37,946 bases of DNA, taken from Candidatus Moranbacteria bacterium GW2011_GWF2_35_54 (GTDB lineage Bacteria > Patescibacteriota > Minisyncoccia > Moranbacterales > UBA9337). The DNA lies in assembly GCA_000990945.1 (NCBI GenBank), contig LBQR01000008.1:1-37946 (forward strand), given 5' to 3'. Positions 24,866 through 34,650 of the stretch are shown here, piece by piece. Both the position numbers and the translations under genes were made by a program. The notes below the pieces were generated by a model. That model was not told the DNA's origin, searched no databases, and saw only the letters and a list, made by a program, of their open reading frames with translations. Position 1 is the first letter of the stretch; each line of letters starts with the position of its first letter.

Positions 24866-25042
24866 ATGGCGCTAAAAAAATCAGAAGAAAAAAATACAAG
24901 AAAGTTAGCCAAAATTGGTAAACAATCAGTCGGTGTAACTCTTCCAATTGAAGAAGTGCGCAAAATTGGTTGGCGGGTAGGGCAAAAGCTCACCATCAAG
25001 CGTATCCGCGGAGGGTTTGAAATTAAAGATTGGAGAAAATAA
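24866..25042 (+). CDS. AbrB/MazE-like (SpoVT-AbrB) DNA-binding protein, 58 aa
   Basis: MALKKSEEKNTRKLAKIGKQSVGVTLPIEEVRKIGWRVGQKLTIKRIRGGFEIKDWRK* (not in the ORF track because of its length). Confidence 0.8.
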   Translation: MALKKSEEKNTRKLAKIGKQSVGVTLPIEEVRKIGWRVGQKLTIKRIRGGFEIKDWRK

Positions 25043-25050
25043 TTTTATGA

Positions 25051-27990
25051 ATGAAAATAATGAGCATAAGTAATAGTGAAAAAATAGCTGACAAATTAGT
25101 TAGGGAATATCTAGAGAACTGGAGAAATGTTTATAAAGATTTTTCTTTAGGTATTGAACTGATATTAAAAACATTGTTATTAAATAGTTCAGTTAAGAAA
25201 TACCAGACATCCTGTCGCGAAAAAGATTATAGGAAGCTTAAGAAGAAAATAATACATAACGGATATGAAAAATTAAGCCAAGTAAAAGATTTGGCAGGAT
25301 GTCGGATTCTTTTTTATGTTCAGGATGATATTGAACTTTTCAAGAAATATCTTTTTGAAGAATTTAAGGTTGAAAGCACAAAATTACATTATCCTTTTTC
25401 GAACGAAAGTAAAAATAAGGTATATTACGGCGAACACTTATATATAAAGCTAAAAGAGAACCGATTAAAAATTCCTGAATATAAGAGATTTAAAAATTTA
25501 CTATGCGAGATTCAGTTGACAACGGTTCTTTATCATTCTTCATCAGAATTAGAACATGACATCAGCTATAATCCACCGGAAAAGGTGGGGACTTTTTATA
25601 AAGAGGATATTGATATATTAAAAAACAGATTTGCAGATGTTTTGAAGAAATATATTAAGCCGGCTCAGGGCGAATTCGATGATATTTGGAAAAGATTTAA
25701 TTCAATTTCTGAAGGAAAAAGAATGTTCGGATACGATTTTACTCATAGAATCCTAAATCCGAAATCTATTAATGATTTATATTCAGATCTTAATTTTCTA
25801 AAAAACAAAGTAGAATTATTCAAAGGGAAGCTACCAGACAATATTGATCTATTTAAGATCATCAGAAATTCTCTGGAAGTATCAAAAAAATTTAAAGCAG
25901 TTGATATAGACACGGCATTTGGGAAAGTAAAAGGTCAACGATACAATGACGTTCTTTCTTTATGTCTAGAAATAATAAATTATTTGAAATTCAAATATTC
26001 AGAGGAATTTTTTGAACTACTGATAGAGCTATACGAGAATAATAAAAAAGACCAAAAAAAGAAGATAGTTGAAATATTGGCCTCATTTTCAAAAAATGAT
26101 TATCATATTCTTCAAAAAATTGGATACCAACCGAAAAAATTCATTCTGGGTAAAATGGAAAAATGGAATAAAAAGGAATTGGCGGAGAGAACGGAGATTG
26201 TTTTGAATGTGAGCAAAAATTTATTAAATCCCTCCTTTGAGGGGACTTCCATGAAAGACTACAAGACTATGGTTTTCTCTTCTGGTCCTTTAAAAGCGAC
26301 AGTAGAATTGACGAATATCAGAAAGAGAACTTTGAAATTATTGATGGGTCTTTATTTTGGTATTAAAAGAAATGAACAACGAAAAGAAATTTTGTCAACA
26401 ATAGACATAGCCAGTCAGACTCCTCATCAGGGTGTTTATGGTGATGACATGGAGGAAATGGCGAGAAATAATGCAAAATATATTACTGATTTTTTCATCA
26501 AAATACTTCCCAAATCAAATAACGAAATAATCAGCAAGATCGAAGAACAGATGAAATGGCTTTATAAAAGATTTGGTGAGAAAAAATTGCCGGCGCTTGA
26601 AAAATTAAAGAATTCAATTGATAACAAAAAAGAATATAAAATATATCGAGTGCTTGTGGGATATGAAGATAGATTTTCAGAAAAATTGAGTTGGGAAGAG
26701 TGCAGAAAAGTTAGGACAGAAAAGATTAATGAATTTATTTGCGAAATAAATGAAGAGAATTTTGCAAAATGGAAGAGAAGAATTTTTGATATAATTCATA
26801 ACTATAGAATTTCTGATCCGGGAGGCTATCAATATCTCAATATTTTTCTCAGTGAACTTGCCAAGCAAAAACCGGAGTTTGCTTTAAAAATTTTAGAAAC
26901 TAATAAGCGAATACCGCTACCATTTCTGGTCGCGCTTATATCTGGTTTATTGAGGAGCAATTTAAAAGATAAGGGGCGAGGAATAATACAGGAATGGATA
27001 AAAAAAGGAGTTAATTTAGATATTATTGCCAATGTATTCAGTTATGATGTGGAGGTGGATAAAGAAATTGTATTGTTACTGTTTAAGAAGGCCAGGAAGA
27101 AAAAGAATATAAATGCATTAAATGGTATAATTAGAATTCTTGCTAATAATTATCCAAAGTTTGAGAATAAGAAGTTATTTTTAGATACAATTAGAGACCT
27201 TACTTTCCTTAAAAATCATTTTTGGGTAAATGATGTTTGGCATCAAAAAGATTGTATCTTAGATTCATTATCAGAAACAGATTATCGAGTTATACTAGAT
27301 AATTTATTGCTTTCTTCTAGAATTGATTATCATACGGAGGAAATTCTCGCCCATATTGCAAAAAGCAACCCAAAATTAGTAGTAGATTTCTTTTTTAGTA
27401 GGATTAAAATTTATGAAAATAAAAAGAAGAGCATGTCGTATGATGCTATTCCTTATGATCTTCATGAATTGGAAAATGTATTGGTAAAGGATGAGAATGT
27501 GGATGTTGTTATAAAAGAGGTGTTAAAATGGTTCGAAAAGGATGGGTGGATGTATGGTTGGAGTGCTGCAAATTTATTACAGATAATTTTTCCGGGCTTC
27601 GGTGAAAAGTTTGAGAGAGCTTTGCTGGATTTAATTAAAGAAGGCGGGGAAAATAATGCCAAAATAGTTGGATCTATTTTAGATAAGTATGATGGCCAGA
27701 TATTTTTGCATAATGTATGTAAGGAATTTATTAGGAAATATCCAAGTACAAAAGATTACACCAACGAGGTTATTCACATCCTATCTAAAACTGGTACCGT
27801 AATGGGAGAATATGGATTTATGGATGCTTATAAGAAAAAGAGAGAAGAAATCCAAATTTGGAAAAAAGAGAAAGATAAAAAAATACTATCTTTTCTTAAG
27901 GAATACGAGAGTTATCTAGACAAACAGATTAAATATGAACAAAAAAGAGCGGACGAACAAATAGAATCGAGAAAGAGGAATTTTGAATAA
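25051..27990 (+). CDS. 979-aa protein: N-terminal RelA/SpoT nucleotidyltransferase-like domain plus large helical C-terminal region
   Basis: QVKDLAGCRILFYVQDDIELFKKYL, KVYYGEHLYIKLKENR, LCEIQLTTVLYHSSSELEHDISY. Confidence 0.8.
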   Translation: MKIMSISNSEKIADKLVREYLENWRNVYKDFSLGIELILKTLLLNSSVKKYQTSCREKDYRKLKKKIIHNGYEKLSQVKDLAGCRILFYVQDDIELFKKYLFEEFKVESTKLHYPFSNESKNKVYYGEHLYIKLKENRLKIPEYKRFKNLLCEIQLTTVLYHSSSELEHDISYNPPEKVGTFYKEDIDILKNRFADVLKKYIKPAQGEFDDIWKRFNSISEGKRMFGYDFTHRILNPKSINDLYSDLNFLKNKVELFKGKLPDNIDLFKIIRNSLEVSKKFKAVDIDTAFGKVKGQRYNDVLSLCLEIINYLKFKYSEEFFELLIELYENNKKDQKKKIVEILASFSKNDYHILQKIGYQPKKFILGKMEKWNKKELAERTEIVLNVSKNLLNPSFEGTSMKDYKTMVFSSGPLKATVELTNIRKRTLKLLMGLYFGIKRNEQRKEILSTIDIASQTPHQGVYGDDMEEMARNNAKYITDFFIKILPKSNNEIISKIEEQMKWLYKRFGEKKLPALEKLKNSIDNKKEYKIYRVLVGYEDRFSEKLSWEECRKVRTEKINEFICEINEENFAKWKRRIFDIIHNYRISDPGGYQYLNIFLSELAKQKPEFALKILETNKRIPLPFLVALISGLLRSNLKDKGRGIIQEWIKKGVNLDIIANVFSYDVEVDKEIVLLLFKKARKKKNINALNGIIRILANNYPKFENKKLFLDTIRDLTFLKNHFWVNDVWHQKDCILDSLSETDYRVILDNLLLSSRIDYHTEEILAHIAKSNPKLVVDFFFSRIKIYENKKKSMSYDAIPYDLHELENVLVKDENVDVVIKEVLKWFEKDGWMYGWSAANLLQIIFPGFGEKFERALLDLIKEGGENNAKIVGSILDKYDGQIFLHNVCKEFIRKYPSTKDYTNEVIHILSKTGTVMGEYGFMDAYKKKREEIQIWKKEKDKKILSFLKEYESYLDKQIKYEQKRADEQIESRKRNFE

Positions 27991-28011
27991 TAAATCAAAT
28001 TTTCTAATCGA

Positions 28012-28176
28012 ATGGAACCATCTGAAAAATACATTAAAGAATTCCAAGAGATATACAAGAAAGAGCATGGAGAAGATTTGTCTTGGGAAGAAATAATAAT
28101 AAATAATGGTCTTGGGCGTCTTCATCTTGTAACAGTAATAAAAAATAGAAATAGGAAAAATAAAAAGATTAATTAA
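28012..28176 (+). CDS. Short hypothetical protein (54 aa)
   Basis: MEPSEKYIKEFQEIYKKEHGEDLSWEEIIINNGLGRLHLVTVIKNRNRKNKKIN*; N-part plausible, C-part uncertain. Confidence 0.45.
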   Translation: MEPSEKYIKEFQEIYKKEHGEDLSWEEIIINNGLGRLHLVTVIKNRNRKNKKIN

Positions 28177-28197
28177 TTTTATAATTTTTTAAAAACT

Positions 28198-28503
28198 ATG
28201 CTAAAAAAATATACCGCTTATATCAAAGACAACCCCGAGGGTTATTGGTTTAAGGCCAAGCTTTATGGTTGGGGTTGGACACCTGCAAAATGGCAAGGAT
28301 GGTTAGTTATAATCCTCTATCTCTTTCTTGTTTTGAGTCTTGTACTTTCAAGGGAAGAAGCTATCCTGGGAAATCCTGATTCAGGAAGTAATTTTTTGAC
28401 ATTTGCACTGCCGATTATCGTTCTAACCACTCTTCTCATTGTTGTCGCTTATAAAAAGGGAGAAAAGCCACGTTGGCAATGGGGGAAGGATAAAAACAGC
28501 TAG
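28198..28503 (+). CDS. Small membrane protein (101 aa)
   Basis: Two TM segments; GYWFKAKLYGWGWTPAKWQGWL. Confidence 0.7.
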   Translation: MLKKYTAYIKDNPEGYWFKAKLYGWGWTPAKWQGWLVIILYLFLVLSLVLSREEAILGNPDSGSNFLTFALPIIVLTTLLIVVAYKKGEKPRWQWGKDKNS

Positions 28504-28640
28504 ATATGTATCTAGGTACACATCTGTGATTAAGTGATTAATTTAATAAAAAAGCCGCTTATTACATAAGAGCTTTTTTAATTTGCTAAACTCCCTAATT
28601 TTAGGTAAAATTAGGGGGTAATAATAAATTGTAGTAATTT

Positions 28641-30230
28641 ATGAAATCTTTTTTGTTGAAGAAAAAAGTTTTGGCTATTTTAGTGGCAATTTTGGTTTTA
28701 GCTGGATTTTTACGTTTTTATAATCTAGATGAAAAATCTTTTTCGGCGGATGAATTTTTGGGCGTAAATACGGCTTATGGATATTTAAAAACAGGCGAGT
28801 GGAGAAGATGGGATTTTAATTTAGAAAAACCTCTTGCAGACAATGCTTATTTTAAAACTTTTTTCGATTTCGATATTTGGGGTGGTGGACCAGAGACTTA
28901 TACTCGCGCTTGGATTTATAATTGGCAAGTAGCACAGTCTTTGAGATTTTTGCCTGACGGCGAAACCTGGTCTTATCGAGTGGTAAGCGTGCTATGGGGA
29001 ATTTTTTCAGTATTAATTATTTATTGGGTGGCTTTTAAATTTACCAAAAATAAAACTATTGGAGTTATCGCCGCACTTTTGCTGGCGCTAAGCATCGATG
29101 GGATAGAGTTTTCTCGCAAGATGAGAATGTATGCGATGTTTATGCCGGTTTTTCTGATCTTTAGCTATGTGGCTTTTAATTTTTTTGAGTCAAAAATTAA
29201 AAGTAAATGGTCGGCAATAAACAAACTTAATGAAAAAACAAAACTTAATTTCGTTTTTTTGGTGCCAGTTATTTTACTGGGATTTCTGAGCATGCATCTG
29301 CATCTCTTGGCGGCTAATTTTGTGTTTATCGGTTTGATTTATTTTTTAGCGATGGGTACTATTACTTATCGAAAAACTAAAAATTTCAAAAATCATTATT
29401 TATTTTATTTTTTGGTGGCAGTCGCTATCGGAATAATTGTAAATTTAAAAGGTAACGCTCTTTTGAGTTCACTGAGCTGGGAAAATCATTTTTCTTATTT
29501 TGAGAAATCTTTTTCCGATTATGGCAATATCTTGGTGGCCGGTGCGCTATTGATTTTGGGAGCGTATCATTTAATTAAAGACAAAACTCAAGAAGGTGTT
29601 TTTGTTGTAACCAATTATGGATTTATTTTATTGGGAGCAATGTTTCTCTGGAATAGAAATGCTGGCGAGCAATATATATTTTTTGCCAAACCCTTTCAAA
29701 TAATTTTGATAGCTATTGGGATTTGGGCAATGGCTAATTTTTTCAAAAATAATTTAAAAAAATATAATCAAAAAGTTTATTTAGTGACTATAATATTTTT
29801 ATTAGGCACTGTTATCAACTGGAGTTATTTTTGGGCAAGTGAAAATGCATATATTCAAACTTCGAGTTCCCCAAATCCTAATTATCGGGATGTTTTTAGC
29901 TTTGTCGTTAGCAAGCGTACCAAAGACGATGTATTGGTGACGAGAAATTTCAGAAATTTTTATTGGCAAGGGGCTAAAATGAATGTAGTTTCTTTGGGAG
30001 GAGAAAGGGCTGAAGAATCCGAAAAAAAAATAGAGCTAGAGAAATTAATGGAAATTGTAAACAAAAATAATAGCGGTTGGATAGTTTATTCAGATAATGA
30101 TGCCACTTTTCTTTCTAAAGAGGCTCAGGATTACATAGATAAAAATTTAGAAAAAATAAATAATTTAAAAGTAAGGGGTCCTATCAGTGTATATTATTGG
30201 AATAATTCTATTCCTGTAAGGCCAAATTAA
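28641..30230 (+). CDS. PMT/ArnT-like membrane glycosyltransferase
   Basis: FLRFYNLDEKSFSADEFLGVNTA and many TM segments. Confidence 0.85.
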   Translation: MKSFLLKKKVLAILVAILVLAGFLRFYNLDEKSFSADEFLGVNTAYGYLKTGEWRRWDFNLEKPLADNAYFKTFFDFDIWGGGPETYTRAWIYNWQVAQSLRFLPDGETWSYRVVSVLWGIFSVLIIYWVAFKFTKNKTIGVIAALLLALSIDGIEFSRKMRMYAMFMPVFLIFSYVAFNFFESKIKSKWSAINKLNEKTKLNFVFLVPVILLGFLSMHLHLLAANFVFIGLIYFLAMGTITYRKTKNFKNHYLFYFLVAVAIGIIVNLKGNALLSSLSWENHFSYFEKSFSDYGNILVAGALLILGAYHLIKDKTQEGVFVVTNYGFILLGAMFLWNRNAGEQYIFFAKPFQIILIAIGIWAMANFFKNNLKKYNQKVYLVTIIFLLGTVINWSYFWASENAYIQTSSSPNPNYRDVFSFVVSKRTKDDVLVTRNFRNFYWQGAKMNVVSLGGERAEESEKKIELEKLMEIVNKNNSGWIVYSDNDATFLSKEAQDYIDKNLEKINNLKVRGPISVYYWNNSIPVRPN

Positions 30231-30316
30231 TTTGATTACTTTCAGATTTGTCATTCCGGGTTCGATCTGGAATCTCTTGAGATCCTGAATCAAGTTCAGG
30301 ATGACAACATAATAAA

Positions 30317-32070
30317 ATGAAGAAAAAGAAAAATAAACTTAAATTGTTTGAAAAAATCGGTTTTTTTAAAAATAAATATTTTTGGATTTTTATGCTCTTT
30401 TTTGTACTGGGAGTATTCTTGCGCAGTTATAATTTTGTTCCGTGGATCCATTTGGAGTTAGACCAGGCGCGAGATGCCACGTTAGTTGATGAATCCCTAG
30501 TAGGTGGACCGATGAATCTGCCACTTTTGGGGCCTAGGGCGGCGGGGAGTTTCTTGAGATTAGGACCGATTTCTTATTATATTGATTACGCTTTCTCAGT
30601 GCCGATTAATAATTCAGTGGTCGGGTCAGCTTTGGCGACTTTGTTTTTTTCAATTCTTTCTTTGATAGTGTTTTATTTTTTATTGAGAAGATATTTTTCC
30701 AAAAATCTTTCTCTCGCAGTAGGCGCGATATTTTCTACTTCATTATTTCTCGTAACTTATTCGCGCTTTGCCTGGAATCCTAATCTGTTGCCGTTTTTTA
30801 TTATTTTATTTTTCTTGGCACTTCTGCGAGCGGTGGACGGCGAAAATGAAAAAAAACAAGGCTGGTGGCTTTTGGCAAGTGCGGTTGTTTTTGGAGTTCT
30901 TTCCCAACTCCACTTTTTGGCAATGATTGTGGTTTTTGTTTCCGCGGTTGTTTTTCTTATTTTTAAAAGACCGAGAATTAAGGCAGTTTTTTGGGCAGGC
31001 AGCGTGCTAGTTGTCCTCTTTTTAAATCTGCCATTGGTGATTAATGATATCAAAAGTGGAGGAGATAATATCAAGCAATTAACCGGCACAGTGGAAGAAA
31101 AATCAGAAAGTAAAGCGAGTTACGATTTAATAGAAAAGGTGATAAAAAATTATACTGAAAATTCTCTAAGTTACTGGACAATTGTAAGCGGTTCACAAAG
31201 CGCCGAGCTCCCTCGAATCGCCACTGAATTGAAGGCGAGAAAATTAGATATTGAATGTAAAGAATCCTGTCGAAACAATTTGGGTTTAGGCATTGTAGCG
31301 GCAATTTTCTTCGGCTTGGGCATACTTATCTTAGTAGTAGAATCCATTGTTGAAAAAGAGCCTCGAAAAAAAGATTTTCTTGTGCTTAATTTAATTTTAT
31401 TTTTGATATCTTTTGGAATTTTTACTTTTTTTTTCTGATTGTAATTCCGTTGCCTTTTATTTTTTGGGGATTAATTTTTTATGAGGCGCTCAAATTAGTT
31501 AAGAATGTTAAATTGGTGTGGATTTTCGCTATTATTTTTGCAACTTTCAATTTGTATTTTACTATTGAATTTTTTGATCAATTAGCTAAAGCTAAGAGCG
31601 AAGCAATTAGTATAGGCAACGATAAAATTTTGAGGCAAAAAACTAGAATTACGCTGGAACAGCAAGAATTAATTGTTGATTATATTGAAGGCATTTATAA
31701 GAAGAATAAATTTGCCGTGCTATACCATGGACAAAGCGAATTCCATCGAGCTTTTGCTTATCTGCTGGATAAAAGAAATATTCCGCGCGATGGAATTAGT
31801 ATGGGGGAAAATCATACTACTTGCAGAAAGGGAAATTATTTTCTAATCATTCGCACCCAGTCAAGCGAAGATAATTTCGCTGATTATTTTACTGATTTTA
31901 CTGTTTTGGAAGAAAAGAAATTTGGAACTTTGACAGTGTATCATTTATCGCCCAAGCCCACTATTATAAATTGTGAGGTTCCTGATCAATCTAAATTTAG
32001 GACTTATAAAGATGAGGGCGGAGCAGTGGCCAAAAGGTACACCTGGAAAGAAGTGTTTAACCTAAAATAA
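30317..32070 (+). pseudogene. PMT-like membrane glycosyltransferase, frameshifted at about 31435
   Basis: 30317-31438 ends ...ISFGIFTFFF*; the topology continues in another frame as LIVIPLPFIFWGLIFYEALKLVKN... Confidence 0.8.
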
Positions 32071-32325
32071 TTTAATTATAATTATTCACTGGCAAAAATA
32101 AAATTCATATCTTTTCATGTTATATTTTAAAATGACTTACGATTGTCATTCCGACCGCAGCGATAGCGGAGTGGAGGAATCTAAAAAGGATGCAACATAA
32201 TGATTGAGATCTTTCGACTCCACTATCGTTCCGCTTAAGATGACATAATTGGAAAGTCTTGATGTTCTAGCGGATTGTTCTATATTTAAGCTTGTCGAGT
32301 GCATTAATTTAATGAATCTAAAAAA

Positions 32326-33462
32326 ATGAAAATATTATTTTTTAATTATGAATATCCGCCGTTGGGAGGAGGGGCGGCCAATGCAACCTTTTGCATCTTA
32401 AGAGAATTTTCTAAAATAACTGATTTGGAAGTGGATTTAATTACTTCTTCCATAAATGAAAAATATTCCGTAGAAAAAATAGGTGGAAATATTACTATTT
32501 ATAAGGTGCCTATTGGAAAAAACAGCAATAATTTGCATTTCCAGTCGCAAAAAGATTTAATTGTTTATGCCTGGAGAGCTTTAATATTAGCTAATAAATT
32601 AATTAAAAAAAATAAATACGACCTTACTCATTCATTTTTTACTGTTCCTTGCGGAGCGATTTCGCTAAAAATTCCCTTTGTTATCTCGTTGCGGGGCTCG
32701 GATGTGCCTGGTTACAGTGAAAGATTTAAATTTATTTATACTATTTTAAAACCTTTGATAAAACTCATTTGGAAAAAATCAAGCACAGTTGTCTCCAACA
32801 GCCGGGGGCTCAGAGATTTAGCTTTGGAGACAAACAAGCATCAAAAAGTTGATATTATTTTTAACGGTATTGATTTAGATGATTTCTGTCCAAACGAATC
32901 TTTGCGCGCAAAGGACAGATTTATCATTACTATCGGAGCGACTCGTATCACTGCTCGCAAAGGAACGAATTATCTGGTAGAAGCTTTGGGCATATTGGCG
33001 CCTAAATATCCTAATCTTCTTTTGCGTATTTTGGGGGATGGGGACGAAAAAAACAATCTAATAGATCTTACAAAAAAAATGAAATTAGAAAATTTCGTTC
33101 AATTTTTAGGGAGAATTCCCAGGGAAGAAACAGCTCCTTATTATCAGGAAGCCAGTCTTTTTGTGCTACCATCTTTAAATGAAGGAATGAGTAACGCTAT
33201 GCTTGAAGCCTTAGCCTCGGGATTGCCAATTTTGGCCACACAAACGGGAGGTACGGAAGAATTGGTTGAAGATGGGATAAATGGATTTGTTATAAAAATG
33301 AAAGACCCCAAAGATTTAGCGGATAAAATCGAAATGATTTTAAAAGACGATGGATTGCGCGTGCAGATGGGACTGGCGAGTCGAAAAAAAGCCCAAGAAA
33401 TGAGTTGGAAAAATGTCGCTCAAAAATATTTTGAGTTATATGAAGAAATAGTAAAGAAATGA
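32326..33462 (+). CDS. Family 4 glycosyltransferase
   Basis: EYPPLGGGAANATF, VSNSRGLRDLA, ITIGATRITARKGTNYLVEAL, EGMSNAMLEALASGLPILATQTGGTEELV. Confidence 0.95.
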   Translation: MKILFFNYEYPPLGGGAANATFCILREFSKITDLEVDLITSSINEKYSVEKIGGNITIYKVPIGKNSNNLHFQSQKDLIVYAWRALILANKLIKKNKYDLTHSFFTVPCGAISLKIPFVISLRGSDVPGYSERFKFIYTILKPLIKLIWKKSSTVVSNSRGLRDLALETNKHQKVDIIFNGIDLDDFCPNESLRAKDRFIITIGATRITARKGTNYLVEALGILAPKYPNLLLRILGDGDEKNNLIDLTKKMKLENFVQFLGRIPREETAPYYQEASLFVLPSLNEGMSNAMLEALASGLPILATQTGGTEELVEDGINGFVIKMKDPKDLADKIEMILKDDGLRVQMGLASRKKAQEMSWKNVAQKYFELYEEIVKK

Positions 33463-33636
33463 GATTCCCGATAAGTGAATTTCTAAAGCTCGTAAACTCG
33501 CTAAGAAATTCTACTTTCGAGAATGACAAATCTCACAATGTTGTCATCCTCGCGAATGCGGGGGATCTACAATTTTAAAAGTAAAGCATAGTGAAGTGAG
33601 TTAATTTTTATATTAGTTTATTACTATATAATTTTC

Positions 33637-34569
33637 ATGCCAAATAAAAAATTAGTAAAATTTATCGCAAAACTTTTAGTGAGTTTATTTTTTGTATGGT
33701 GGATTATCTTTAAAGTGGATTGGAACGAGGTGGGGCAATATCTAAAAAAATTAAGTGGCAGTGAAATAATTTTGTATGTTTTATTATATTTATCAGGAAT
33801 GATTTTTTCCGCTTACAAATGGCGATTTTTAGCTGGTTTGCGAGGGATAATATTGCCCTTGGGAGAATTTTTCAAATCATATTTTACTGCTACCTTTATC
33901 AATAATTTTATGCCGTCTTTTGTGGGTGGGGATAGCTTTAAGATTTATCATATCGGCAAGATATCAGGAAAATTCAAAGAAGCAACTTCAAGCGTAATAA
34001 TGGATAGATTCACCGGGCTTGTCGGAGGAATGGTACTGGTGATTATTTTTTCAATTCTAAATTTTAGCATTGTTAGACAAAATAATATTTTATTGGCACT
34101 TGATGGGTTAGCTTTGGGCGGATTAATTTTTTTGTTCGTTCTCCTAGAATTCTATCGCCAAAGGAAAATTCACACTCCTTTTGAAAAAGTAAATGTATTT
34201 CTAAATAAACTTATCGGAGAAATAAATCATTATAACGGCCAAGCTAGCCATATCTGGAAAGCTATCGGCTTGTCTTTTCTGTTTAATTTAGTCGGACTGG
34301 CTCTTGCTAACGGGGTGCTTTTTTGGGCATTAGAAATTCACATTGGAATTTTGAATTATCTATCGGTTATTTTTTTAGCCAGCGTAGTTTCTTCTATTCC
34401 AATCAGTATCAATAATATCGGCGTGAAAGAATGGGCGTATATAACTTTTTTTGGCATCTTTGGCCTCAGCGCTAGTGCCGTCATTAGCGTAGCTATCATT
34501 AGCCGTCTTTTGCAGATGTTTTTGAGCTTTTTGGCAATCCCCATTTATTTGAAAGATAAAAAGGTTTAA
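33637..34569 (+). CDS. UPF0104/lysylphosphatidylglycerol synthase-like membrane protein
   Basis: SFVGGDSFKIYHIGKISGKFKEATSSVIMDRFTGL, SIPISINNIGVKEWAYITFFG. Confidence 0.88.
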   Translation: MPNKKLVKFIAKLLVSLFFVWWIIFKVDWNEVGQYLKKLSGSEIILYVLLYLSGMIFSAYKWRFLAGLRGIILPLGEFFKSYFTATFINNFMPSFVGGDSFKIYHIGKISGKFKEATSSVIMDRFTGLVGGMVLVIIFSILNFSIVRQNNILLALDGLALGGLIFLFVLLEFYRQRKIHTPFEKVNVFLNKLIGEINHYNGQASHIWKAIGLSFLFNLVGLALANGVLFWALEIHIGILNYLSVIFLASVVSSIPISINNIGVKEWAYITFFGIFGLSASAVISVAIISRLLQMFLSFLAIPIYLKDKKV

Positions 34570-34650
34570 ATTGATTGAGTAATTATATGCTTAATGGTAA
34601 TATAAACGTATTGGAAAATCTTAAATTTTTTTGGAATTAGTTTTCTTTTC

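Noticed and set aside
26677-28125. Antisense ORFs 26677-26868, 26829-27032, 27462-27662, 27916-28125
   Set aside because: Shadow ORFs of the 979-aa gene or its AT-rich 3' flank; low-complexity proteins.
30757-31304. Antisense ORFs within the PMT gene
   Set aside because: Shadow ORFs; the plus strand has consistent TM topology and homology across both halves.
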